A stretch of 64,000 nt of DNA from Nitrospiraceae bacterium (GTDB lineage: Bacteria; Nitrospirota; Nitrospiria; Nitrospirales; Nitrospiraceae): positions 118,629 to 182,628 of the forward strand of contig SHZW01000002.1 in assembly GCA_009692155.1 (NCBI GenBank). The letters are read 5' to 3'. Positions 42,668-51,134 of the stretch are shown here, one piece after another. The notes beneath the pieces were generated by a model that made no database searches, had not been told where the DNA came from, and saw only the letters and a program-made list of their open reading frames with translations. A program made the translations under genes and the position numbers. Numbering within the stretch: the first letter of the stretch is position 1; the number at the start of each line of letters is the position of its first letter.

Positions 42668-43574
42668 TTTCAAGGTACCTTTCGGCGTCAATTGCTGCCA
42701 TGCAGCCGGAGCCGGCAGCGGTGACGGCCTGGCGGTATTTTGAATCCTGCACGTCGCCTGCCGCGAAAACACCCGGCACGTTCGTGGCGGTGCCGTTCTT
42801 CGTCAAGACGTAGCCTTTCCCGTCCATCTCGATCTGTCCTTTGAAGAGGTCGGTGTTCGGCTTGTGGCCGATCGCCACAAAGACGCCGGCGCAGGGAAGT
42901 TCCGAGATTTTGCCTGTGACATGGTTCTTCAACTTGACACCGGTGACGACCTGGCCTCCAAGAATATCTTCGACCGACGAGTTCCACACGAAGGTGATTT
43001 TTTCATTCTTCATCGCGCGGTCCTGCATGATCTTGGAGGCACGCAGCTTGTCGCGGCGATGGACAACATACACTGTGGTGGCGAATTTGGTCAGGAAGTT
43101 GGATTCCTCCATGGCGCTGTCGCCGCCGCCGACCACGACCAGTTCCCTGCCCCTGAAAAAATAGCCGTCGCAAGTCGCGCAGGCCGAGACTCCGTGGCCG
43201 AGCAGTCGGCGCTCGTTGGGCAGGCCGAGGTATTGTGCCGAGGCTCCGGTGGTGATGATCAGCGACTTCGACTCCACCGGCTGTTCACCCTCAATGACGA
43301 TCCGAAACGGCTTTTTCTTGAGCTCCACGCTCGTCACGTCGCCTTGGAGAAAGGTCGTTCCGAAACGCTCCGCCTGACCCCGCATCTCCTTCATCAATTC
43401 CGGGCCCATGATCGCGTGGGAGAAGCCGGGATAGTTCTCGACGTCGGTCGTGGTGGTCAGTTGCCCGCCGGCCTGGAGGCCTTCGATGACGAGCGGGGAC
43501 AGATTGGTCCGTGCCGCGTAGATCGCGGCGGTCAGGCCGGCAGGCCCCGAGCCGATGATGACGACATTGTGCAT
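42654..43574 (-). CDS. trxB: thioredoxin reductase TrxB
   Basis: The 306-residue flavoprotein has an FAD-binding GSGPAGLTAAIYAAR at residues 8-22, an NADPH-binding GGGDSAMEE, the redox-active CATCDG (about 135-140) and a C-terminal FAD motif GVFAAGDVQDSKYRQAVTAA. It transfers electrons from NADPH to thioredoxin. coaE lies upstream on the same strand. Confidence 0.95.
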   Translation of the reverse strand: MHNVVIIGSGPAGLTAAIYAARTNLSPLVIEGLQAGGQLTTTTDVENYPGFSHAIMGPELMKEMRGQAERFGTTFLQGDVTSVELKKKPFRIVIEGEQPVESKSLIITTGASAQYLGLPNERRLLGHGVSACATCDGYFFRGRELVVVGGGDSAMEESNFLTKFATTVYVVHRRDKLRASKIMQDRAMKNEKITFVWNSSVEDILGGQVVTGVKLKNHVTGKISELPCAGVFVAIGHKPNTDLFKGQIEMDGKGYVLTKNGTATNVPGVFAAGDVQDSKYRQAVTAAGSGCMAAIDAERYLESREG

Positions 43575-43617
43575 GACGCAAACTGTAACACAGGCTGGAG
43601 GGAGGCGGGAAGGTGGA

Positions 43618-44220
43618 TCAGGCGAGTTTCTTCAGTTCTTCGTAAATCCGTTCAACTTCGTGCTTGGTCTGTTCGTAGGACAGGGTGCCGTCGATCACGT
43701 GATCGGCGAGTGTGATTTTCTTGGCGAGCGGCATCTGGCTCTTGATGCGGCGGAGGGCTTCCGTTTTGGAGAGGTGGTTGCGATTGTGGAGCCGCTTGAT
43801 TTGAGTCTTCTCGTCAGCAGACACGACGAGAACTTTATCCATGCGTTTGTGCGCTCCGGCCTCGATGAGCACCGGCGCGTCATAGATGACCACGGTCTGA
43901 GGCTCCTGGGTTTCGATCGAGCGGGTGAGCTTGGCCTGTTCCCGTGCGACGCGGGGATGGACGATGGCGTTGAGTTTTTTCAGCTTGGCCGGGCTGCCAA
44001 AGACGATCTTCCCGAGGGCGGGGCGGTTCAGCGTGCCGTCCGCTTGAAGCGTTTTCTTGCCAAAGACGCGCGCGATGTCTTTGAGGGCCGGCTTGCCGCA
44101 TTCGACGACCATCCGGGCGAGCACGTCGGCATCAATAAGGGTGGCTCCGCAGTCTTGAAAGAGGCGCGCGACACTGCTTTTGCCGCACGCAACGCCACCG
44201 GTGAGCCCGACCAGAATCAT
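43618..44220 (-). CDS. coaE: dephospho-CoA kinase
   Basis: It phosphorylates dephospho-CoA in the last step of CoA synthesis. The 200-residue protein starts MILVGLTGGVACGKSSVARL with the P-loop at residues 8-15, followed by IDADVLAR, IVHPRVAREQ and YDAPVLIEAG, all family features. ATG 44220 is chosen because the family begins a few residues before the P-loop; an ATG at 44250 would add ten residues. Confidence 0.93.
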   Translation of the reverse strand: MILVGLTGGVACGKSSVARLFQDCGATLIDADVLARMVVECGKPALKDIARVFGKKTLQADGTLNRPALGKIVFGSPAKLKKLNAIVHPRVAREQAKLTRSIETQEPQTVVIYDAPVLIEAGAHKRMDKVLVVSADEKTQIKRLHNRNHLSKTEALRRIKSQMPLAKKITLADHVIDGTLSYEQTKHEVERIYEELKKLA

Positions 44221-44261
44221 GGGGGCAGCATAGCATGAACTTGTCGACAAGGGTCAATCGT

Positions 44262-44306
44262 CATTCGCCTCTTGCGAATAACGATTCACGACTAACGAAT
44301 AACGTT
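44262..44306. repeat. micro-repeat element upstream of the beta-helix gene
   Basis: ATTCGCCTCTTGCGAAT forms a short palindrome followed by AACGATTCACGACTAACGAA and TAACG words, the same style as the 25668-25749 element. Confidence 0.5.
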
Positions 44307-44350
44307 TTCCTCTCTTGACTTCCTGCGCAACTCGCCTGTATCACCCTCTC

Positions 44351-45367
44351 ATGCTTCTTCCGCATCTTGCTCGAATTCCCGCGCTGCTCTGTTCTGTGGC
44401 GTGGCTGGCGGCCTGTTCGGGCGCGCCCGTCATCGGAGGGGCGCGAACGCTGGTTGTGGCGTTGGACGGAAGCGGGCAGTACACTTCCATTCAAGAGGCC
44501 ATCGACGTGGCCCGCAAGGGCGACGTCGTCCACATCAAAGCCGGTTCCTATCCGGAAGACGTCACGATTCACAGCAAAGAGCGGTTGAGGGTTGTCGGCG
44601 ACGGCGTGGACAAGGTGACGATTCTTGGACGTAAGCGCGTGGGGTCGTTCCACGTTGGCAAGTGGCCCTACGGCGCGACGAATATTGAAATCAGCGGCCT
44701 GACGATCCAGGAACATGGCGGTCTTGCTATGGGGATCTTCAACGGAAAGAACATTGTGCTGCGCAACGTGTTGGTGAACGGGATGCTGTTCGGACAACAA
44801 GTCGCGGGGGTTCGGATCGAACAGTGTTCGCTGGGCGGGAGCGAAACGACCGGCGTGCAGTTTGCCGACTCGCAGGCGGTTCTGTCAGACAATGTGATTC
44901 ACGACAACGATCACGGGGTGACGGTCGGGGGAAAATCCGACGTCCGGCTGGAACGCAATGTCATTATGCGAAGCCTCTTTGAGGGTGTGGTGGTGACGGA
45001 TCAAGCGCGCGCGGTGCTGGTCAGTAATACCATCGTGAGGAACGGCGGCGGCGCCGCGTTCCTGGGCACCTCGCAGAGTGAGGTCGCCGGCAACATCATC
45101 GGGCTGAACACCGCCGGCATTACGATTGCTCCCGCGGCCCGCGTCAGCCTGTCGTACAACGCGCTTTATAATAAAGACGATTATCTTCGTTCAGGGCCGC
45201 CGCCGACACCGGCGCCTGATCTGAAAGCTGAGTCCGATGTCCGGGAAGACCCCCGGTTTGTGAATCCTCATGATGGCGATTTCCGACTCCGCGCCGACAG
45301 CCCGCTTAAAAAAATAGGCGATTTCAGTTATTTAGGGGCACTTTCTCCGGTCAGTGGCACACCATGA
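44351..45367 (+). CDS. right-handed parallel beta-helix lipoprotein
   Basis: ATG 44351 gives a lipoprotein signal (VAWLAAC, Cys about residue 20). The mature part starts with the NosD/pectin-lyase-like motif SIQEAIDVARKGDVVHIKAG, and repeating short strands follow (ISGLTIQEHGG, IVLRNVLVNG, VLVSNTIVRNGG) typical of a parallel beta-helix over ~250 residues. Such proteins bind or process carbohydrates, but catalytic residues cannot be assigned. Its stop overlaps the next small gene. Confidence 0.8.
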   Translation: MLLPHLARIPALLCSVAWLAACSGAPVIGGARTLVVALDGSGQYTSIQEAIDVARKGDVVHIKAGSYPEDVTIHSKERLRVVGDGVDKVTILGRKRVGSFHVGKWPYGATNIEISGLTIQEHGGLAMGIFNGKNIVLRNVLVNGMLFGQQVAGVRIEQCSLGGSETTGVQFADSQAVLSDNVIHDNDHGVTVGGKSDVRLERNVIMRSLFEGVVVTDQARAVLVSNTIVRNGGGAAFLGTSQSEVAGNIIGLNTAGITIAPAARVSLSYNALYNKDDYLRSGPPPTPAPDLKAESDVREDPRFVNPHDGDFRLRADSPLKKIGDFSYLGALSPVSGTP

Positions 45368-45597
45368 ATTGGCGTAGTATGATGAAGGCAGGTCAGGAGA
45401 GGGCACTCGCAATGGCCGCCTTTCGCTCGGAAAATGAAAAAGCGATCCTCCAATCGCTCCCTGCGTTGGAGCAGATGGAATCAGGACGGCCGATCGGCGC
45501 CGTGGTGCCGATGTCCAGGAAGGCCCAGCGGCTCATGCTCGACCGCATGGAAATGATCGAATATCTGCTCCATGAAGACGACGTGACTTGGAACTAA
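45364..45597 (+). CDS. small conserved-looking protein, unknown function
   Basis: The 77-residue protein is coupled to the beta-helix gene by an ATGA overlap. It is helical, charged and Met-rich, for example AFRSENEKAILQSLPALEQM and RLMLDRMEMIEYLLHEDD. There is no signal peptide or membrane helix. Confidence 0.6.
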   Translation: MNWRSMMKAGQERALAMAAFRSENEKAILQSLPALEQMESGRPIGAVVPMSRKAQRLMLDRMEMIEYLLHEDDVTWN

Positions 45598-45599
45598 AT

Positions 45600-45681
45600 A
45601 GGATGTTGAAAAAGGCTTCCCGCTGCGTTCTCGGTCGCCGGGCTCCCTGAGGCCTTGCCGGAAGACCTTTTTGAACATCCT
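45600..45681. repeat. GGATGTTGAAAAA palindromic element, copy 1
   Basis: AGGATGTTGAAAAAGG (45600-45615) pairs with CCTTTTTGAACATCCT (45666-45681), with GCTTCC/GGAAG extending the stem around a GC-rich loop. A second copy lies at 53381-53500. Confidence 0.85.
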
Positions 45682-45725
45682 CTAAGACCAGCCTTCTAAA
45701 AACTTCCATCTTTCCCTGAATTTAC

Positions 45726-45754
45726 CTGACGCGTCCACGCACTTACGTTATAAT
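45726..45754 (+). promoter_or_regulatory. possible promoter before the transketolase fragment
   Basis: CTGACG (45726-45731), a 17-bp spacer and the consensus TATAAT (45749-45754), about 60 bases before the ATG. Confidence 0.5.
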
Positions 45755-45815
45755 ACCGCCGCTATCCGACCGATAAGCCGTTAGGCTTTGTGCGAGAGTG
45801 ACTGGGAGGAACACT

Positions 45816-46331
45816 ATGGCGACGCAGCCGATCGAAACGCTTGCCGTGAACACCGTCCGCACGCTCTCCATGGATGCCGTGCAGCAGGCGAACTCGGGCC
45901 ATCCAGGAACGCCGATGGCGATGGCGCCCGTGGCCTACTGTCTCTGGCAAAAGTTCCTGCGTTTCGATCCACAAGATCCGTTCTGGCCGAATCGTGACCG
46001 GTTTGTGCTCTCCATGGGGCATGCCTCCATGCTGCTCTATTCGATGCTGCACCTGACCGGCGTCAAAACCGTCAATCGCGCATATGAAACGCTAGGCCAG
46101 CTCTCGGTCACGCTCGACGACATCAAGCGATTCCGCTAGTTGGACAGTCGTTGCCCGGGACATCCGGAATACCGCTGGACCTCCGGCGTCGAGACGACCA
46201 CCGGTCCGCTGGGACAGGGCTATGCCACCAGCGTCGGCATGGCCATTGCTGGCAAGTGGCTGGCCGACCATTACAATCGACCGGGGTTCGACATGTTCGG
46301 GTTCAAGGTTTACGCGATGGGCGGCGACGAT
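45816..46331 (+). pseudogene. tkt: transketolase N-terminal fragment with in-frame TAG
   Basis: ATG 45816 follows GGGAGGA. The frame begins [20 protein letters not shown] with [13 protein letters not shown], the transketolase thiamine-diphosphate half, and runs to DDIKRFR. A TAG follows at 46137-46139 where a Gln is usual (RFRQ...). The same frame continues as LDSRCPGHPEYRWTSGVE and TTTGPLGQGYATSVGMAIAG up to VYAMGGD. There it switches, without loss of frame, to a different enzyme. The C-terminal two thirds of transketolase are missing, so no functional enzyme is made here. Confidence 0.85.
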
Positions 46332-46865
46332 GCGTCGCTACGCCCCAATCAGATTTATGCCGTGGCGTTTCCCGGCGAGTTGCTCGACGCAAAACAGGCG
46401 AAGCGGGTCGTGCAAGTGGTGGAAGAGCGATTGCTGACGCCGGTCGGTTTGCGCACACTCGCGCCCGGTGATCCGCAGTATCGGCCTCGGTATGAGGGCG
46501 GCGTGCACAGCCGGGATGGAGCCTACCATCAAGGGACCGTCTGGCCGTTTTTGCTTGGCCCGTTTGTGACCGCCTGGCTGAGAGTTCACGGACAAACCGC
46601 AGAAACGCGCCGCCAGGCGCGGGCGTTTCTCTCAGGCATCGAGCAGCATCTCGGCGAGGCCTGCATCGGGCAAGTCTCGGAAATCTTTGATGCCGACGCG
46701 CCGCATCTCCCGCGTGGGTGTTTCGCGCAGGCCTGGTCGGTCGCGGAGCCGCTGCGGGCGCTGATCGAAGACCTCGGCGGGCGTGAAATAAGCGTGCAGC
46801 GGCCGGCGCCGGTTGAGGCGACTGCGAAAGCGTCGAGAAAAAAGGGTCGACCGGCCGCCCGGTAG
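46332..46865 (+). pseudogene. glycogen debranching enzyme C-terminal fragment
   Basis: From about ASLRPNQIYAVAFPGELL the frame matches the C-terminal (alpha/alpha)6 amylo-alpha-1,6-glucosidase domain of bacterial debranching enzymes: LLTPVGLRTLAPGDPQY, SRDGAYHQGTVWPFLLGPFV and AWLRVHG. The N-terminal two thirds are absent. It is fused in frame to the transketolase fragment at about 46323-46334. It ends with a Lys/Arg/Ala-rich tail and TAG at 46863-46865. Confidence 0.85.
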
Positions 46866-46943
46866 GATGTTCTTGCCTGGCGGGCGTCCATATCCCGCCG
46901 TACTGCCGCCTCCGAATTCACCCTTCCAGCCGTTAATTAAAAT

Positions 46944-46982
46944 GGAAAGGCGACGAGCCGCTTAAAAGCCCGTCGCCTTTAG
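46944..46982. repeat. short hairpin D of the GAAAGG family / bidirectional terminator
   Basis: AAAGGCGACGAGC (46946-46958) against GCCCGTCGCCTTT (46968-46980), one mismatch, with A-rich upstream flank. It shares the GGAAAGGCGACRGGC core with elements A, B and C but lacks their large side arms. It lies between convergent reading directions. Confidence 0.75.
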
Positions 46983-46997
46983 AGAAGCCGACGCGGA

Positions 46998-47345
46998 CTA
47001 CTTCACTTCGACGTGCACAACGGCCGAGGCCGGCAGCAGCTTGTGATCCTTGCTCGCCGCCTGCACCTTGATTTCATGCTTGCCGGGCGCCACGTTCGTA
47101 AAGGTGCCCTTGAAGCCCTTCTGGTACTGGCCGTCCAGGTACACATGCGCGTGATGGGCTGCTGATCCTGCGTGGAGATCGTGCTTGAGGTCGAACGTCT
47201 GCCCGACCGACTCTCCCTCCTTCGGCGCGTTGATTTGAATAAGCGAGCCGTCGTCCTTCAACGTTTCATCGGCCCAGGCGCCGAGAGGGAACGTGGCCAA
47301 TCCGACAACGGCGGTGACGAAAAACATGCGCAACAGCTGAAACAT
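46998..47345 (-). CDS. periplasmic Ig-like protein of unknown function
   Basis: ATG 47345 follows AGGAGG. The 115-residue protein has a signal peptide (cut near AWA, about residue 25). The mature ~90 residues form a beta-sandwich-like pattern with PKEGESVGQTFDLKHDL, a His-rich GSAAHHAHVYLDG and NVAPGKHEIKVQAASKDHK. The His cluster could bind metal. It reads as a single-gene unit with hairpin D downstream. Confidence 0.8.
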   Translation of the reverse strand: MFQLLRMFFVTAVVGLATFPLGAWADETLKDDGSLIQINAPKEGESVGQTFDLKHDLHAGSAAHHAHVYLDGQYQKGFKGTFTNVAPGKHEIKVQAASKDHKLLPASAVVHVEVK

Positions 47346-47529
47346 GCAACCCTCCTTTGGTGGATGAACCGTGAGTGGTCCGAACGACGTGGCAGTGTAC
47401 TGGGCCGTGCCATCACATTCAAGCGGCGATGAGAGTGAGAGAGATCAGGATGAGCCGGTTTCCCAAGGTTTCAAGGGGTCAGGCTGACCCCTCCCGGGCA
47501 AAGGGTTGACACCATAGAAAGAGGCCGCC

Positions 47530-48276
47530 ATGATGAATCATGAGGTGACGGTGTCGACAGCGGTGGATCCCCCGGCAGTCCGATCTGAATCGAATCGCGG
47601 CAAGTTTGTCGTCGCGCTGCTGTTTGCCGCGGCGATCGGCGCGTTTTTCTATTTTGACCTGGGCCGATATCTTTCCCTCGACTCGCTCAAGGCCAACCGG
47701 GACAGTTTGCTGGCCTTCACCGAGAGTCATTATGCCGCCTCCGTGGCTATCTTCGTCGGGGCCTACTGCCTGCTGGTGTCGGCATCGCTGCCGGGCGCCG
47801 TCTTCTTCACGCTGGCCGGCGGATTCCTGTTCGGGAGCGTATTGGGTACGGTGTATGTCAATCTTGGGGCGACGAGCGGTGCGACCCTGGCCTTCCTGAG
47901 CGCGCGGTACCTGCTTCGGGATTGGGTTGAAGGAAAATTCGGCAACAGGCTGGCGCCTCTCCAGCAGGGATTTTCGAATAATGCTTTCAGCTATCTGATG
48001 ACGCTCCGGCTGATTCCGCTCTTCCCGTTCTTCGTTGTCAATATGGCCTGCGGCCTGACCCGTGTCAGCCTGGCGACATACGTGACTGCCACGGCGATCG
48101 GGATTATTCCCGGCAGCTTCGTGTTTGCCTACGCCGGCCGCCAGCTCGGCACGATCAACTCGCTGAAGGAAATTGCTTCGCCGAACGTACTGATCGCCTT
48201 TACCTTGCTGGGACTCTTGGCGCTGGTACTGATCGTCTATCAAAAGATGACCGCCAAGAAGCCCGCGGTGCAGTGA
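47530..48276 (+). CDS. TVP38/TMEM64 (DedA-like) membrane protein
   Basis: The 248-residue protein has five to six hydrophobic segments and the family core FTLAGGFLFGSVLGTVYVNL followed by GATSGATLAFLSARYLLRDW, with LRLIPLFPFFVVN (conserved R-x-x-P) about residue 160. DedA/TVP38 members act in lipid or ion homeostasis; the exact role is unknown. The flavin reductase gene overlaps its end. A palindrome GGGGTCAGGCTGACCCC lies upstream at about 47475-47491. Confidence 0.88.
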   Translation: MMNHEVTVSTAVDPPAVRSESNRGKFVVALLFAAAIGAFFYFDLGRYLSLDSLKANRDSLLAFTESHYAASVAIFVGAYCLLVSASLPGAVFFTLAGGFLFGSVLGTVYVNLGATSGATLAFLSARYLLRDWVEGKFGNRLAPLQQGFSNNAFSYLMTLRLIPLFPFFVVNMACGLTRVSLATYVTATAIGIIPGSFVFAYAGRQLGTINSLKEIASPNVLIAFTLLGLLALVLIVYQKMTAKKPAVQ

Positions 48277-48290
48277 TGGGGGAGCCGACT

Positions 48291-49838
48291 ATGTCGCACG
48301 AGACCGTCACGGTGCTTCCGGACGACGAGCATAATCGCGCGCTCGTCAACAACGTCCATCCGCCGCAGTGGGTCAACCCGGAGCCTGATGGCCGGTATAA
48401 CATTGTGGTGATCGGCGCCGGCACGGCGGGGCTGGTCACGGCGGTGATTGCCGCGGCCGTCGGGGCCAAGGTGGCGCTAATCGAGAAACATCTCATGGGC
48501 GGCGACTGCCTCAATGTCGGCTGCGTGCCGTCCAAGGGCGTGATCCGGGCTGCGCGGGCCTGGGCGGACGTGAAACGTGCCGAAGAGTTTGGCGTGCACA
48601 TTCCGGCCGGCGTGAAGTTCGACTTTGCGGCAGCCATGGCGCGGATGCGGAAGCTGCGGGCCCGTATCAGCCATACGGACTCGGCGCATCGCTACAAGAA
48701 ACTGGGCGTGGATGTCTTTATCGGGAGCGGCACGTTTACCGGGCCGGATACGATTTCGGTCGAAGGACCAGCCGGGAACCGGACGCTCCAGTTCAAGAAG
48801 GCCGCGATCTGCACAGGCGCCCGCGCCGCCGCGCCGCCGACTCCGGGATTGCAGGAAGCCGGCTACCTGACCAACGAGACGGTCTTTACGCTGACCGATC
48901 TGCCGAAGCGCGTGGCAGTGATCGGCGCCGGTCCCATCGGCTGCGAACTGGCACAATCCTTTGCCCGGTTCGGGAGCCAGACCTATCTGATCGAAGCCCA
49001 GCACGGCATCATGCCGAACGAGGATCGCGATGCGGCTGACATTGCCCTGAAGTCCATGCTCCACGACGGGCTCCAATTGATGTGCTGCGGCAAGGATCTG
49101 AAGGTCGGCAAAACGGACGGCGGCAAGCGGCTCACGGTGGATTCGCATGGCCGGCAGTACGACATCACGGTGGATGAAATCCTGGTCGGCGTCGGCCGCA
49201 AGCCCAACACGGAAGGCCTGGGACTGGATGTCGTGGGGGTGGCTTGCGACAAGACTGGGATAAAAGTAAGCGACCGGTTGCAGACGACCAATCCCAATAT
49301 CTACGCGGCGGGGGATATCTGTTTCCCGTTCAAATTCACGCACACGGCCGATGCCATGGCCCAGATCCTGATCCAGAATGCCATTTTTCCGCATCCCCTG
49401 GGCCTCGGCTATGCCAGCACGAACTCACTGGTCATTCCCTGGGCCACCTTCACGGAACCGGAAGTGGCGCACGTCGGCATGTACGAGGCCGATGCGAAGG
49501 CCAGGGGGATCGAGGTCGAAACCTTCACGTACAAGCTCGATGAAGTGGACCGGGCGATCCTGGATGGGGAGGATGAGGGCTTTGCACGGGTGCATGTGAA
49601 GAAGGGGACGGATCAATTATTGGGCGCGACCATCGTGGCGTCCCACGCCGGCGACATGATCAGCGAATTTACGGTCCTCATGAAGTCCGGCAAGGGACTG
49701 AGCACAATCTGTTCGACCATCCATCCCTATCCGACTCAGGCCGAAGTTGTGAAAAAGGTCGCCAACGCCTGGCGCAAGACGACGTTCACCGAAGGCAAGA
49801 AAAAGTTCCTCTCGAAGTTGTTTGCATGGATGCGATAA
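48291..49838 (+). CDS. FAD-dependent pyridine nucleotide-disulfide reductase (mercuric reductase-like)
   Basis: ATG 48291 has GGGGGAG seven bases upstream; ATG 48276 is an alternative. It has an N-terminal ~35-residue extension, FAD motif GAGTAGLVTAVIAAA, redox-active disulfide GGDCLNVGCVPSKG, NAD motif VIGAGPIGCELAQSFARFG and a C-terminal dimerisation domain (HPYPTQAEVV). It resembles MerA but lacks the HMA domain and the C-terminal Cys pair needed for mercury, so true mercuric reduction is unlikely. The TVP38 + reductase pairing is common in bacteria. Confidence 0.9.
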   Translation: MSHETVTVLPDDEHNRALVNNVHPPQWVNPEPDGRYNIVVIGAGTAGLVTAVIAAAVGAKVALIEKHLMGGDCLNVGCVPSKGVIRAARAWADVKRAEEFGVHIPAGVKFDFAAAMARMRKLRARISHTDSAHRYKKLGVDVFIGSGTFTGPDTISVEGPAGNRTLQFKKAAICTGARAAAPPTPGLQEAGYLTNETVFTLTDLPKRVAVIGAGPIGCELAQSFARFGSQTYLIEAQHGIMPNEDRDAADIALKSMLHDGLQLMCCGKDLKVGKTDGGKRLTVDSHGRQYDITVDEILVGVGRKPNTEGLGLDVVGVACDKTGIKVSDRLQTTNPNIYAAGDICFPFKFTHTADAMAQILIQNAIFPHPLGLGYASTNSLVIPWATFTEPEVAHVGMYEADAKARGIEVETFTYKLDEVDRAILDGEDEGFARVHVKKGTDQLLGATIVASHAGDMISEFTVLMKSGKGLSTICSTIHPYPTQAEVVKKVANAWRKTTFTEGKKKFLSKLFAWMR

Positions 49839-49880
49839 CTCGAGGCGTGAGGCCAGCGGCTAGGGGCGAGAGGCGTCCGG
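49838..49880. repeat. micro-repeat words upstream of the DUF3047 gene
   Basis: ACTCGAGGCGTGAGGCCAGC and GGGGCGAGAGGCG words of the GCGTGAGGC type also seen at 42224-42252. Only one arm is recognisable. Confidence 0.45.
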
Positions 49881-49882
49881 GA

Positions 49883-50623
49883 ATGAAGCAGGTCATCTGC
49901 TCGTTTGCGCTGCTGGCTGTCCTGGTTTTACCTGGCGCGATCCTATCGGAATCGCCGGCGGTACTCGAAGTCGGAAAGTTTTCAGCCGAGGTGGAAGGGA
50001 GCGCGTTGCCGGAGGGCTGGAAACCGCTGGTGTTCAAAAAGGTTCCCAAGAACACGACCTACGCCCTGGTGAAAGACGGCGGGACAGTTGTCGTTAAAGC
50101 GGTCAGTGAGGCAACAGCCTCAGGCCTGACCAAAGAAGTCAAAATCGATCCGAAGGAATATCCGGTCGTTCGCTGGCGCTTGAAAATCGAGAATCTACTC
50201 AAGACTGGCGATGTGCCCAAGAAGGAAGGCGATGATTATCCGGCCCGGCTTTATATCACGTTCGAGTACGATCCGGAGAAGGTCAGCTTTGGGCGAAAGG
50301 CCAAGTACAAAGCGGGTCGGGTGATCTTCGGGGATATCCCGATCGCAGCGATCAATTACATTTGGGATGCAAAGGCGCCGCAGGGTCTGTTCATTGATAA
50401 CGCCTTTACCGATTTCGCCAAGATGATCGTGGTTCGCAGCGGCCCGCAGGGCGTGGGGACCTGGGTGGAAGAGGAACGCAACCTCTACGACGACTATACA
50501 AAGGCCTTCGATGGCGAACCTCCGATGATCAACGGCGTTGTAATCATGACGGATACGGACAACACGAAGGAATCGGCGACAGCATATTATGGGGATATCG
50601 TGTTTAAAAAGGTGGCGAAATGA
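49883..50623 (+). CDS. DUF3047 family periplasmic protein
   Basis: ATG 49883 starts a signal peptide (cut near LSES, about residue 22). The mature protein reads LPEGWKPLVFKKVPKNTTYA and continues EYPVVRWRLKIENLLKTGDV and EYDPEKVSFGRKAKY, then ER-N-YDDY, matching the DUF3047 pattern. Function is unknown. The gene overlaps the thioredoxin-like gene by four bases, implying coupling. Confidence 0.85.
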   Translation: MKQVICSFALLAVLVLPGAILSESPAVLEVGKFSAEVEGSALPEGWKPLVFKKVPKNTTYALVKDGGTVVVKAVSEATASGLTKEVKIDPKEYPVVRWRLKIENLLKTGDVPKKEGDDYPARLYITFEYDPEKVSFGRKAKYKAGRVIFGDIPIAAINYIWDAKAPQGLFIDNAFTDFAKMIVVRSGPQGVGTWVEEERNLYDDYTKAFDGEPPMINGVVIMTDTDNTKESATAYYGDIVFKKVAK

Positions 50624-51123
50624 AGTCTGCAATATTGATCGCGAGTTTGGTTGTCCTGTGCGGAAGCCCTGCGCATGCAGGCGTTGGCATGAACGCGCCG
50701 GATATTCTGAATGAGACCTGGCTGAATGGTATGCCCGTTTCTTTTGCCGAGCTGAAGGGCAAGGTGGTGATGGTCGAGTTTTGGACCTTCGGCTGCTACA
50801 ACTGCCGCAACGTCGAACCCTACGTGAGAGAATGGCATAAGAAATACCGGGAGAAGGGTTTTGTCGTCATCGGCGTCCATTCGCCCGAGTTCAGCTACGA
50901 GAAGGACGTGGAGAAGGTGAAAAAGTATCTGAGGGACCATGGCATCGACTACGCTGTACCGATCGACAACGAGTTTGCCACATGGAACCGCTACGGCAAC
51001 CGGTACTGGCCGGCCATGTATCTGATCGACAAGAAAGGCGTGATCCGGTCCGTCCAAATCGGCGAAGGCCGATATCAGGAAACCGAGAAATTGATTCAGA
51101 GTCTGCTGGCCGAAGCTTCGTGA
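50620..51123 (+). CDS. TlpA/ResA-like periplasmic thioredoxin
   Basis: The 167-residue protein has a signal peptide (cut after AHA, about residue 20). A thioredoxin-fold domain carries the active site FWTFGCYNCRNVEPYV (CYNC) and GFVVIGVHSPEFSYEKDVEK. Its Cys spacing is the usual CxxC. It follows DUF3047 and precedes a sulfite-oxidase-like pseudogene, so it may have handled disulfides for that cluster. Confidence 0.88.
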   Translation: MKSAILIASLVVLCGSPAHAGVGMNAPDILNETWLNGMPVSFAELKGKVVMVEFWTFGCYNCRNVEPYVREWHKKYREKGFVVIGVHSPEFSYEKDVEKVKKYLRDHGIDYAVPIDNEFATWNRYGNRYWPAMYLIDKKGVIRSVQIGEGRYQETEKLIQSLLAEAS

Positions 51124-51134
51124 CCGGGAGAGAT

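Noticed and set aside
40699..46139. TAG read as an amino acid (stop-codon reassignment)
   Set aside because: TAG ends intact genes (pal, miaA, cpoB) in this window, so reassignment is not supported.
48291..49838. True mercuric reductase merA
   Set aside because: No HMA domain, no C-terminal Cys pair, and no merR/merT/merP nearby.
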